From CAVAWX01 sp963614215 (GTDB lineage Bacteria; Actinomycetota; Coriobacteriia; Coriobacteriales; QAMH01), in NCBI GenBank assembly GCA_963614215.1, contig CAVECB010000009.1, positions 1 to 52,288 of the forward strand: a stretch of DNA of 52,288 nt, given 5' to 3'. A model generated the notes under the pieces. It was not told the DNA's origin. It saw only the letters and a list, made by a program, of their open reading frames with translations, and did not search any database. Positions 33,654-42,014 of the stretch are shown here, piece by piece. Made by a program: the position numbers and the translations under genes. Within the stretch, counting starts at the first letter, position 1. Each line of letters opens with the position of its first letter.

Positions 33654-35333
33654 CTACGCGCGATATCCGTCGTCTGCGCGTGCATCGCCTATCGAGACGG
33701 GCAAGCGATGCGCATTGGCGTCGCGGTCGTGCGTATAGTTGCTCCATGCGCTCGTGTTGCGCAAAGCCCAGTCGTTTGGCGGGGTGATAAACGAGGAGAG
33801 TAGCTTTTCTGTGCCTGCCGCCCGCGCCCGATGCCAGGCGAGGTACCAGATGCAGTAGCGCCCCGTTTTGCGTCCCTCGACCTCGCAAAACCCGTCGTCA
33901 CTGCCGCCGCACGGACCGTTGCGCTGGTTTTTGGGGCACGAGGCCATGGGGCAAGAAAACAGACAGGTCTCCAGGCCGCAGTCGCCGCAGTCCTTGCAGC
34001 CGTAGATGGCCGCCTTCATCCCGTGCTCGACGCCGTGCGAAAAAGCGCGGCCGTGCTTCTTTTCCTTTTTGTCCATGCGGCGCGCGAGCAGCCCGTAGAG
34101 CCCCTTGTTCCTCGTGAGCATGAGGGCATGGAAAAAGCGCGAGAGACGCCAGCGCTTGAAGAGTTTGCGGCCGGCCACCGGATCGACAAGTGGCGCCGCG
34201 TCCCGTGCAGGCTGGCTGTCGAACGCTTCCCCCGTTCCGGCGGGCTTTCCCTGCATGTCGTGCGCGTCATGCGCGGGGCATACGGCATCGCGCGCGGAAC
34301 ACGTGGCATCGTGCGTGGCTTCGTCTTGGCCGCATGGATACAGGTAGCAGCCGCCCCTCTCGCCGAAATCGAGGGCGACGGCCAGGGGATGCACCTCTCC
34401 TGAAAGCTCGGCGGCGCGAGCGAGTATGGCCGCCACGCCGGCCGCGTCCACCCCGAAGCCGCCCAAGTGCACGCCGGCATATCCCAGCTTGCGGGCAAGA
34501 GCCACCTGCGAGGCCGCCCGCTCGAGATGGGCCGCCGCGCCCTTGTCGGGCAGCGCCGCCTCGGCATCCAGAGCCGCGAGGAAGGCGTCGCTCACATGCG
34601 CGCCCGCTATTGTGCCCGCGCGCATGAGGCCTGCGACGAAGCGGTTGGCCACGAAGACGTTGGCCAACAGCGGCGTGTCGTAGCCGTGTCCGCGCACGTA
34701 GCGCACAAGCTCTTCCATCTTGCGCGCGTCGTATCCCAGCTGGCTGACCACGAACTCGGCGCCGGCGCAGATCTTCTTTTCCAGCTTCAGATACTGGGGG
34801 TAGAGCTCGCCGGCGCGATACTTGAAGGGGTTCACCACCGCGCCCACAAAAAACGAGCACGGCTTCTCGCGTACAGTGCGGCCGTGCGCGGGCACTTCGA
34901 GCCCCTCGTTCATCGCATGCGCAAGCGCCACGAGCTGCACGCTGTCTAGGTCGAAAACCGGGCGCGAGAGGCCCTCCCAGCCGCTTTGCGGATAGTCGCC
35001 CGTCATGCACAAGACGTTGCGCAGTCCCGCGCGCTCCATGGCGTAGAGCTGGGCGAGCACCTGGTCGCGGCTGCGGTCTTTGGCAGAGAAGTGGACAAGG
35101 CACTCCACCCCGTCGCGGGCAAGCTCGACGGCGGCTGCGTCGGCCAGAAGTGCCGGGTTGCCACCCGGGTTGTCGCACAGGCTGATGGCGTGTACGCGCC
35201 CGCCCGCCCAAATGGCGCGGGCATCGCCCAAGGAGCGCTCCACCGCCTCCTCGGACGCGCCGCGCCCTGGGATGCACTCGCAGGTGACGGCGAACTCGCC
35301 GCTTTCAAGGACGTCTCTCAAACTTGCAGACAT
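33654..35333 (-). CDS. metF: Methylenetetrahydrofolate reductase fused to MTHFR_C (MetV-like) domain
   Basis: A 559-residue fusion. Residues 1 to about 330 form the MetF barrel, with CECIPGRG at the start and MTGDYPQSGW plus FDLDSVQLVAL in the middle. A linker of about 50 residues rich in Cys, His and Asp (about 335-385) follows. Residues ~390-559 are an MTHFR_C domain with a Cys cluster at about 445-476 (CKDCGDCGLETC, then CPMASCPKNQRNGPCGG) that probably binds zinc or Fe-S. In acetogens the equivalent MetV is often a separate electron-relay partner. It reduces methylene-THF to methyl-THF. AGGGGAGGAAG precedes the ATG. Confidence 0.9.
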   Translation of the reverse strand: MSASLRDVLESGEFAVTCECIPGRGASEEAVERSLGDARAIWAGGRVHAISLCDNPGGNPALLADAAAVELARDGVECLVHFSAKDRSRDQVLAQLYAMERAGLRNVLCMTGDYPQSGWEGLSRPVFDLDSVQLVALAHAMNEGLEVPAHGRTVREKPCSFFVGAVVNPFKYRAGELYPQYLKLEKKICAGAEFVVSQLGYDARKMEELVRYVRGHGYDTPLLANVFVANRFVAGLMRAGTIAGAHVSDAFLAALDAEAALPDKGAAAHLERAASQVALARKLGYAGVHLGGFGVDAAGVAAILARAAELSGEVHPLAVALDFGERGGCYLYPCGQDEATHDATCSARDAVCPAHDAHDMQGKPAGTGEAFDSQPARDAAPLVDPVAGRKLFKRWRLSRFFHALMLTRNKGLYGLLARRMDKKEKKHGRAFSHGVEHGMKAAIYGCKDCGDCGLETCLFSCPMASCPKNQRNGPCGGSDDGFCEVEGRKTGRYCIWYLAWHRARAAGTEKLLSSFITPPNDWALRNTSAWSNYTHDRDANAHRLPVSIGDARADDGYRA

Positions 35334-35375
35334 GGATCTTCCTCCCCTCTTCTCGACGGCAAGACCCTTCGTCTT

Positions 35376-36020
35376 TCAAGCTCTCCTTTTCGCGAGCAGG
35401 CGCCAGCCGTTTACCTGGTAGACGAAGAACACGGAAACGGAGCAAACGAGTCCCGCATAAACGAACCATATGCCGAGCAGCGCAGGCTGCGTGCCGAAAC
35501 CTGGCAACCAAGTCGGTGCGCCGGCAAGCCCCAGTCCCGGGACCTGCGGCAGCCCGAGTAGTAACAGGCAAAACCCGCACATAAGAAACGCGGTCGCGAA
35601 TTTGCCCAGGTAGACCACGGGGGGCACCTCCCCTACCCGCGCGAGCATGAAGCGCCCCTCGACGAGCAAGAGCAGGTCGCGGGCGACGATGTAGACGAGC
35701 ACCCACACGGGCAGGCGACCCAGTAGTACGATGGCGATGACGCCTGCGGCGAGCAGGAAGCGGTCCACAAGCGGGTCGAAAAGCTTGCCCAGCTTCGACA
35801 CTTGGCCTGTTCTGCGCGCGAGCTGGCCGTCCACCCAGTCCGTGCACGAGGCGATAGCGTAGACGACAAGCGCCGCAAGCTGCTGGCCTGCCCCGAAAAG
35901 CAGCCATAAAAAGAGCGGTATGAGGAGCAGCCGGACGAAGGTGACGATGTTGGGTCCTGTCAAGACCTTGTCGCTGACCAGGTCGTCCGGGTAGTCTTGC
36001 GCATCGAGCATCCCCGCCAT
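35376..36020 (-). CDS. CDP-diacylglycerol-glycerol-3-phosphate 3-phosphatidyltransferase (PgsA-like)
   Basis: A 214-residue membrane protein of the CDP-alcohol phosphatidyltransferase family. The catalytic motif DWVDGQLARRTGQVSKLGKL, followed by FDPLVD, fits the D-x2-DG-x2-AR-x8-G-x3-D-x3-D pattern fully. There are about five membrane segments. It probably makes phosphatidylglycerol phosphate, though a related CDP-alcohol transferase role is possible. It starts three bases after echF and precedes metF by 42 bases, so a phospholipid gene lies inside the hydrogenase/one-carbon array. Confidence 0.85.
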   Translation of the reverse strand: MAGMLDAQDYPDDLVSDKVLTGPNIVTFVRLLLIPLFLWLLFGAGQQLAALVVYAIASCTDWVDGQLARRTGQVSKLGKLFDPLVDRFLLAAGVIAIVLLGRLPVWVLVYIVARDLLLLVEGRFMLARVGEVPPVVYLGKFATAFLMCGFCLLLLGLPQVPGLGLAGAPTWLPGFGTQPALLGIWFVYAGLVCSVSVFFVYQVNGWRLLAKRRA

Positions 36021-36023
36021 GGG

Positions 36024-36536
36024 CTACTCCGCGCCGCCGGCCGCAGGAGCGGGCGCACCGCCCTCGCTACCCTGCTTTTCGCCCGTCTCGGCAGTCTCGG
36101 CAGCCGTCGCGGCCTTCTTTGCTTTGGCGGCCGCAATCTTTGCCGCGCGCTCGGCTTCCTTGCGCTCTTTTTCAGCCTGCTCTTCAGGCGTGAGCGGCGG
36201 CTTTTTGCACACCACGGGCTCCATGCCCGTCGTGACAGGCGCGTGCTCGGCTTGCATGGATAGCACGTCTTTGGGGCAGGCGCGCACGCACGAATCGCAG
36301 GCGATGCACTTGTAGGGCCAATACGTCCAGGTCTCGGCTTGCTTGTCCACCTCGATGCACAGCGCCGGGCAGCGCGTGGAGCACAGGCCGCACAGGATGC
36401 AGGTTTTCATGTCCTCCATCTCAATGCGCCCGCGTGTACGCGCGTACGGCTCGCGCTTCTCGAAGGGGTACTTGCGCGTGGCGGGCTTTCCGAAAAGCCC
36501 GGAAAGCGTCATGCCGCCCAGTTTGAACAAACCCAT
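36024..36536 (-). CDS. echF: Ech hydrogenase subunit F, 2x[4Fe-4S] ferredoxin-like
   Basis: A 170-residue polyferredoxin subunit of the NuoI/EchF type. Two clusters are bound by Cys46, 49, 52, 56 (CILCGLCSTRC) and Cys77, 80, 83, 87 (CIACDSCVRAC). It relays electrons between soluble ferredoxin and the small subunit. From about residue 112 the chain becomes a Lys/Glu/Ala-rich helix and then an Ala/Gly tail, unusually long for the family. It sits last in the echABCDEF order, 19 bases after echE. Confidence 0.88.
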   Translation of the reverse strand: MGLFKLGGMTLSGLFGKPATRKYPFEKREPYARTRGRIEMEDMKTCILCGLCSTRCPALCIEVDKQAETWTYWPYKCIACDSCVRACPKDVLSMQAEHAPVTTGMEPVVCKKPPLTPEEQAEKERKEAERAAKIAAAKAKKAATAAETAETGEKQGSEGGAPAPAAGGAE

Positions 36537-36555
36537 GTTTGCGACACCCCTTCTC

Positions 36556-37644
36556 TCAGCGCTCCGTGCAGCTGATGCACGGGTCGATGGTCAATATAAT
36601 CATGGGCACGTCGGCCAAGTCGCAGCCCGCAAGCGAGGCAACAAGGCCTTGCATGTTTTGCGCCGTCGGCGTGCGCACGCGCATGCGTTCCAAAAACTTT
36701 GTGCCATTGCCGGCTGCGTAGTAGAAGGCCTGGCCGCGCGGCTGCTCGATGGTCACCATCGAACGCGAGCCGGCCTCTGGGTTGCCCTTCACCTTCACCG
36801 ACACTTCGCCTGCCGGCACCTTGTCCACCAGCTCGGCGATGATGTCGATGGATTGGAACAGCTCTTTTGCACGCACGACGCAGCGGGCATAGCAATCGCC
36901 CACATCGGAAAGCACCGGCTCGAAGGCCGCAAGCGCCCCGTAGGCACCGACGCCGTGCAGGCGCTCGTCTACGAGCAGCCCGGACGCGCGGGCAAAAGGA
37001 CCCACCATCGAGTATTCGGCGGCCTGCTCCTTGGAGATATGCGCGACGCCGTCAAGGCGGCTTTTCACGCTCGTGTCCAAGAGGAAGGTCTTGTAGAGGG
37101 TGCGGTACTCCTCTTCAAGGCGGCGCAGCACGACGACCATGCCCTTCAAGGTGGCGTCGTCGACGTCTTGGCGAAAACCGCCCACGTCGTTTGCCGAGAA
37201 GATGACGCGGCCGCCCGTGCACTCCTCGAATATGTCGAGTACGCGCTCGCGCAGGCGCCACGAGTGCATGAACAGCGACTCGAAGCCGAAGCCGTCGGCG
37301 AGCAGACCCAGCCACAGCAGGTGGTTGTGCACACGGGAGAGCTCGTGGAAGATGACGCGCAGGTACTCGGCGCGCGGCGGCACCTCCACGCCCAAGAGCT
37401 GCTCGACGCATTGCGCGTATCCCAGCGAGTGGCCGTAGGAGCATATGCCGCATATGCGCTCGACGACGTAGACGAACATCTTGTAGTCGCGCTTTTCCAC
37501 GAGCTTTTCCAGGCCGCGGTGCACGTATCCGATGCGCGGCAGCGCCTCGACGACCTTCTCGTCGTCGAGCACGAGGTCTAGGTGCAGCGGCTCGGGCAGC
37601 ACGGGATGCTGCGGGCCGAAGGGGATGACGGTGCGCTTGCTCAT
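36556..37644 (-). CDS. echE: Ech hydrogenase large [NiFe] subunit E
   Basis: A 362-residue catalytic subunit of a group 4 [NiFe]-hydrogenase. Both nickel-binding CxxC pairs are present: Cys65/Cys68 in ERICGICSYGH and Cys356/Cys359 in the terminal DPCISCTER. These pairs separate it from NuoD of complex I, which lacks them. The protein ends just after the second pair, so no C-terminal peptide needs removal by a maturation protease. It makes or uses H2, coupled to ion movement by EchA/B. It overlaps the echD stop by four bases. No hyp maturation genes occur in the window. Confidence 0.93.
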   Translation of the reverse strand: MSKRTVIPFGPQHPVLPEPLHLDLVLDDEKVVEALPRIGYVHRGLEKLVEKRDYKMFVYVVERICGICSYGHSLGYAQCVEQLLGVEVPPRAEYLRVIFHELSRVHNHLLWLGLLADGFGFESLFMHSWRLRERVLDIFEECTGGRVIFSANDVGGFRQDVDDATLKGMVVVLRRLEEEYRTLYKTFLLDTSVKSRLDGVAHISKEQAAEYSMVGPFARASGLLVDERLHGVGAYGALAAFEPVLSDVGDCYARCVVRAKELFQSIDIIAELVDKVPAGEVSVKVKGNPEAGSRSMVTIEQPRGQAFYYAAGNGTKFLERMRVRTPTAQNMQGLVASLAGCDLADVPMIILTIDPCISCTER

Positions 37645-38201
37645 CGCGTGGCCTCCTCTCGGGGCGCGGACGCATCCGCGGAAGCGTCTGCGGTTTCGCC
37701 GGGGGTTGCATCGGCGCCATCTGTCCCTGCGTCTGCCGCCGCGGCCTGCTGCGCGCGCGGGTTCATAGGATAGGAGACGGGCATAGTGTAGAACTTGCCC
37801 TTATAGTCCAGAGCAAGCCCGTCGAAGCAGACGGAGAACAGGTCGTGCGCCTCGTTTTCGTTGACGAAGGCCTCGGGGTAGTCCTCGGAGATGGACGGCA
37901 CGTGCGCCCCGTCTTTGACCTGCAGGATAAATGCGGTGATGTCGCGCACACGCGGGTCGGGGGCAGAAAAGGAGTAGAGCAGCTCCACGCCCTCGTCTGT
38001 GGTGGTCGCGCACATCTGAATGAAGCGAAAGCCCTGTTCCTTGCATGCAGCCACGCGCGCCGCCAGCTCGCCTACGGCCAGCTCTTCATACGCGTTGGGG
38101 GTAGTGCTTTTCAGCGCGCGCATTGCGCCCGTTTCTTGCGCGTCCGTCGCGCCCGTTGCGGTCTGCGCGGCGTCTTTTGCCTGCTCCTCGCGTGCCGTCA
38201 T
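37641..38201 (-). CDS. echD: Ech hydrogenase subunit D (NuoC-like)
   Basis: A 186-residue NuoC/EchD-type subunit. The core, about residues 28-150, includes FIQMCATTTDEGVELLYSF and EDYPEAFVNENEAHDLF, close to the NuoC signature E-x-x-x-x-D-x-F. It bridges the large and small subunits without cofactors. The first ~27 and last ~35 residues are Ala, Thr, Asp and Glu rich and probably disordered. Both ends overlap neighbours by four bases. Confidence 0.85.
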   Translation of the reverse strand: MTAREEQAKDAAQTATGATDAQETGAMRALKSTTPNAYEELAVGELAARVAACKEQGFRFIQMCATTTDEGVELLYSFSAPDPRVRDITAFILQVKDGAHVPSISEDYPEAFVNENEAHDLFSVCFDGLALDYKGKFYTMPVSYPMNPRAQQAAAADAGTDGADATPGETADASADASAPREEATR

Positions 38202-38791
38202 GCTCTCGCCTCCTTTTTGTCTCCGTCCGCATCCGCCGTTTGCGTGCCTTCTCCTGTCTGCGCGTCCTCTTCAACTTGCGCGCTTGCGCCCTTGTCCGCG
38301 ACCGCGCCCGCAGCCGCGTCCGCCGGCGCCTCGCGGTGTTTGTCGCCAGCCGCCTGTCCCATCTTGGCAGCCTTCTCGTCGAGCAGCTTCACCCCGGCGA
38401 CCACCGCGTCGATGACCGACTCCGGCCGCACGGCGCATCCCGGCACGTAGGCGTCCACGGGTATGCCCGCCGTCTCCGTGCCGCCGCGCACGTTGTAGCA
38501 CTCGACGTAGACGCCGCCGCCACAGGCGCACGCCCCGCAGGCCACGACAACCTTTGGTTCGAGCATCTGCTCGTAAATTTGGCGCACGACAGGCGCGTTT
38601 TGCTCGTTTATGCCGCCCGTCACCACGAGGATGTCGGCGTGCTTGGGGTTGCCGGTGTTCACCACGCCGAAACGCTCGGCGTCGTAGAGCGGCGTGAGCG
38701 CGGCCAGCACCTCGATGTCGCAGCCGTTGCAGCTCGAGCCGTCGTAGTGGATGACCCAGGGCGATTTGCCCGCATACGATTTCGTGCCCAC
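38198..38791 (-). CDS. echC: Ech hydrogenase small subunit C (NuoB-like)
   Basis: A 197-residue small subunit that carries the [4Fe-4S] cluster next to the NiFe site. Ligand cysteines are Cys21 and Cys24 (GSSCNGC), Cys88 (ACGACACGGG) and Cys119 (VPGCAVRPE). The last ~50 residues are an Ala/Asp/Glu/Lys-rich low-complexity tail. The ATG follows echB by 13 bases, with a GGAGG site in the gap (AAAGGAGGCGC), a strong ribosome binding site. Confidence 0.9.
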   Translation of the reverse strand: MGTKSYAGKSPWVIHYDGSSCNGCDIEVLAALTPLYDAERFGVVNTGNPKHADILVVTGGINEQNAPVVRQIYEQMLEPKVVVACGACACGGGVYVECYNVRGGTETAGIPVDAYVPGCAVRPESVIDAVVAGVKLLDEKAAKMGQAAGDKHREAPADAAAGAVADKGASAQVEEDAQTGEGTQTADADGDKKEARA

Positions 38792-38804
38792 AGATGCGCC
38801 TCCT

Positions 38805-39704
38805 TTAGAAAAAGACCATGAGATAGACGATGTTCACGGCGCCGGCGGCCAACGCGGCCCACCATGCCGTCTTGAGCATGCTTTGCCACTTCACGCGGGC
38901 GAAGCTGTTGTCGATCCAGATCTCTAGCAGCCACACGACCAGCACGACCACCACGGCAATGGCGATGGAGACGGCGCTGCCCTGCCAGAGCACAAACATG
39001 CCCGTCCACCCGAGGAAAAGCACTGTCTCGTACCAGTGCGCGACCTCCATCAACGCAAGCGTCTTGCCGGAAAATTCCGTGGGAAGTCCGCGCACAATTT
39101 CTTGGTGCGCATGCGCCGACATCGCGATGTCAAACGGCGACTTGCGCAGCTTTATCGTGAGCACGTAGAGAAAGCCGATGAACAAAAACGGCAGGTAGGC
39201 CACAAGCGGCAGGTCGGCCGCGATGGCATCTTCCACGCGAAACGAGCCGCAGGCCATGTAGATGCCGACGGCCACGAGCAAGATCATGGGCTCGTAGCTC
39301 ATCACCTGCACCGTCTCGCGCTCGGCACCTATCTCGGCATACGGCGAGCGCGACGCGTAGGCCGCGACGATCAAGAACAGCTCGGCCAACGTGAGGATGA
39401 AGACGCAGACGAGGAAGTTCGCGCCGGCGAAAAACGCCATGCCGGCCAAGAGCACGAAGAGAAAGTAGAGGCGCACGTAGAGGTCTTGCGCGCCGTTGAC
39501 CGTGGCGTCTTCCTTGCCCCAAAGCTTGCGCACGTCCCACAAAGGCTGCAGGATTTTCGGCCCCACGCGCCCCTGCATGCGCGCGCTGAACTTGCGGTCG
39601 AAGCCGGCTAGCAGGCAGCCCAGCACGCCCGCGAGGACGAGGAAGGCGGCCATCCCTGCAAACGAGAGCACCGACACGTTCATCCCGATGATGTTGATCT
39701 GCAT
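38805..39704 (-). CDS. echB: Ech hydrogenase membrane subunit B (NuoH/HycD-like)
   Basis: A 299-residue membrane subunit with eight predicted helices. The conserved stretch GRVGPKILQPLWDVRKLWGKED near residue 45 is the quinone-chamber/NuoH signature as retained in group 4 hydrogenases, and AEIGAERETVQVMSYEP follows. It anchors the soluble arm and helps couple electron flow to ion transport. The start is three bases after the echA stop. Confidence 0.9.
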   Translation of the reverse strand: MQINIIGMNVSVLSFAGMAAFLVLAGVLGCLLAGFDRKFSARMQGRVGPKILQPLWDVRKLWGKEDATVNGAQDLYVRLYFLFVLLAGMAFFAGANFLVCVFILTLAELFLIVAAYASRSPYAEIGAERETVQVMSYEPMILLVAVGIYMACGSFRVEDAIAADLPLVAYLPFLFIGFLYVLTIKLRKSPFDIAMSAHAHQEIVRGLPTEFSGKTLALMEVAHWYETVLFLGWTGMFVLWQGSAVSIAIAVVVVLVVWLLEIWIDNSFARVKWQSMLKTAWWAALAAGAVNIVYLMVFF

Positions 39705-39707
39705 GGG

Positions 39708-42014
39708 CTACTCGCCTCCTTGCGTGTTCGCGGAGTTGCTCGTGGNNNNNNNNNNNNNNNNNNNNNNNNNNNNNNNNNNNNNNNNNNNNNNNNNNNNNNN
39801 NNNNNNNGACGACGAACCCGACGACGACGAGGAGCTCGACGAGGAATAGGACTGCGAGAGCTGCTCGTAGAGGAAGTCCATGAAGGTCTTGATGTCGCCG
39901 ATGCCCATGGCCGCATACTCGCTTGCATACTGCTCGTAGCTGGGGGCGTATTGCTGGTAGTAGCTGTCGAAGGTAGTGAAGCTGATGCCGGCTTCCTCCC
40001 ACTCGCTGCCCGCGTAGATGGCATGCTCTGCGGCGTAGGTCTCGATGCTTTCCTTGGAATCGACCGTGGTCTGGCCGACAAATCCGAAGGTACCCACTAT
40101 GAGGACGAGGGCGACGATGCTGCCCGCAAAGGCGGTCTTCTTCTCGTCGAAGAAGTCGCGCATGTACCAGTTGCGCTGGGCGGAAGGCACAGGCGCGCCG
40201 AGGGAGCCGGAGAAGCTGCGAGGCTCGTCTTCGCAGGCCGCACCCGCCATATAGACCGGCACCTGCTTCTTTTTCGTGGAAAACGAGGCGCCAAGAAAGA
40301 CCACCGCCACCACGAGCGCGATGACCGACATTATCCACAAATCGCCCACGGAGATATCCTGGCCGACCTCACTGAAGACCTCTTGCAGGTAGGGTACGAC
40401 GAGGGTCTGCGAGATCAGCGGAAACGCGATGCAGCAGCCCACAGTGAGCACGCACATGAGGGCAAGCGAGGCCCATTCGCTCGAATGCACCCCCTCCTCA
40501 AGGTCGCGTACCTTGCCCGACGAGACGGCCAAAAGCTTGCCCAGCCATTTTGCCCAAAACATGAAGGTGGCCGCCGAACCGAAGGCCAGCACCAGCAGCA
40601 AGACGACGTTGGAGGCCTCGGCAAACGATTGCAGCGCCGCCCACTTCGACACCAGCATGCCGAAAGGCGCGATGAACATGCCCATGATGCCAATCGACAT
40701 CAGGCGCGCAAGACGCGGCATGCGCTCGAAGAGTAGGTCCATGTCCTCGATGTCGCGGCTGCCAATTCTGTGCTCGGCGGTGCCCACAGCCAAAAAGAGC
40801 AGGGACTTCGCGACGGCATGGAAAATGATGAGGAAGATGGCCGCCCACACGGCACCGTCCGTGCCCACGCCCGCGCACGCGACGATAAGCCCTAGGTTCG
40901 AGATAGTGGAATATGCCAACACGCGCTTGGCGTTGGACTGGCTGATGGCGGCCAGCGCGGCGAAGAGGAAGGTGGCGATGCCGACGGTCATGACCATGTA
41001 GCCCGGGATGTTCGCGCCCAAACACGGCGCGAGCTTCACCAATAGGAAGACGCCCGCCTTCACCATCGTGGAAGAGTGCAGCAGCGCCGAGGTGGGCGTG
41101 GGCGCCACCATCGCGCCCAAAAGCCAGCTGTGGAAGGGGAACTGCGCCGCCTTGGTGAAGGCCGCAAGCGCAAGCAGCAGCACGGGCATGTAGGCGATGA
41201 ACTCGGTGCCTGAGCCGGAGGCGAGCAGCTGGGAGGACTGGGTGATGAACTGGTCGAGCTCGAGCACGCCGTAGACCTCGGCAATCCAGATCAAAGCGAC
41301 GATGAAGGCTAGGCCGCCCACCATGTTGAGGAGGATCTGCCTGAAGGCGTTGGCGGTGGCCACTTTCGTCTTGTCGTAGCCGATGAGGGCAAACGAGCAG
41401 ACCGTGGTGATCTCCCACGCGCAAAACATCCAGGCGAGGTTGTTGGCAAAGACGATGGCAAACATCGCGCCCAAAAAGAGAAAGACGATCGCGAAGAAGA
41501 CGGGACGACGGTCGGCCACATCCGGGTGGCGCCCGTCGTGGTGGTCGCGCATGTAGCCGAGCGCATAGACGGCGATGCCGCTGCCCACGATGCCAATGAT
41601 GAGCGCCATGACCACGGACAGGCCGTCGATGTAGAGCGCGTGCGAGACCGAAACGTCTTTAGCGACGTAGATCTCGAACCAGATGGCGAGAAGTGTTTGG
41701 ACCAGCGCGAGGACGGCTACCAGCCCCCGACCGTGCCGCACCGCCTTGGACACGATATAGAAGCCCAAGAGCACGTCGACTGCCAGAGCCGCGACGTTGA
41801 GCAGGTGCGCCGTCTCGGCATCTAGCGTCATCTGCATGCTGCCCGAAAGCCCGAAGACGGCGGCCACAAGGATGGAGGCCGCGGCCACGAGCACCGCGCC
41901 GGCGACCGTGAGCACAGTGCGCGCGCCCTCCTTGCGGGCTAGCAACATGACGAGCGCCATGAACATAGGGAAGAAGACGAGAAACGCCACGAGCGCTGTT
42001 CCAAGGCTCTCCAC
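39708..42014 (-). CDS. echA: Ech hydrogenase antiporter-like membrane subunit A (NuoL-like), with C-terminal extension
   Basis: About 768 residues as read through a 62-base gap. The first ~600 are an Mrp/NuoL-type transporter: WMFCAWEITTVCSFALIGYDKTK, the Lys-bearing LLALAAFTKAAQFPFHSWL and the LLHSSTMVKAGVFLLVKL helix are all visible. After this the chain adds an extra membrane helix (FAGSIVALVLIVGTFGFVG) and then a ~130-residue extracytoplasmic tail rich in Tyr and Gln, ending in a Ser run interrupted by the gap. The tail is not part of EchA as usually described. A GTG start at 42014 has AAAGGAG before it. It is the first gene of the array, with a TATAGT hexamer upstream. Confidence 0.88.
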   Translation of the reverse strand: MESLGTALVAFLVFFPMFMALVMLLARKEGARTVLTVAGAVLVAAASILVAAVFGLSGSMQMTLDAETAHLLNVAALAVDVLLGFYIVSKAVRHGRGLVAVLALVQTLLAIWFEIYVAKDVSVSHALYIDGLSVVMALIIGIVGSGIAVYALGYMRDHHDGRHPDVADRRPVFFAIVFLFLGAMFAIVFANNLAWMFCAWEITTVCSFALIGYDKTKVATANAFRQILLNMVGGLAFIVALIWIAEVYGVLELDQFITQSSQLLASGSGTEFIAYMPVLLLALAAFTKAAQFPFHSWLLGAMVAPTPTSALLHSSTMVKAGVFLLVKLAPCLGANIPGYMVMTVGIATFLFAALAAISQSNAKRVLAYSTISNLGLIVACAGVGTDGAVWAAIFLIIFHAVAKSLLFLAVGTAEHRIGSRDIEDMDLLFERMPRLARLMSIGIMGMFIAPFGMLVSKWAALQSFAEASNVVLLLVLAFGSAATFMFWAKWLGKLLAVSSGKVRDLEEGVHSSEWASLALMCVLTVGCCIAFPLISQTLVVPYLQEVFSEVGQDISVGDLWIMSVIALVVAVVFLGASFSTKKKQVPVYMAGAACEDEPRSFSGSLGAPVPSAQRNWYMRDFFDEKKTAFAGSIVALVLIVGTFGFVGQTTVDSKESIETYAAEHAIYAGSEWEEAGISFTTFDSYYQQYAPSYEQYASEYAAMGIGDIKTFMDFLYEQLSQSYSSSSSSSSSGSSXXXXXXXXXXXXXXXXXXXXXXTSNSANTQGGE
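39746..39807. other. Assembly gap, 62 N
   Basis: The gap falls inside the low-complexity Ser-encoding tail of echA. Ser codons flank it on one side and TSNSANTQGGE on the other. The true length and frame continuity are unknown; a collapsed or unresolved repeat is likely. Confidence 0.98.

Noticed and set aside
36024..42014. Respiratory complex I (nuo) operon
   Set aside because: EchE keeps both nickel CxxC pairs, there is one antiporter-like subunit, and the order A-F matches Ech rather than nuo.
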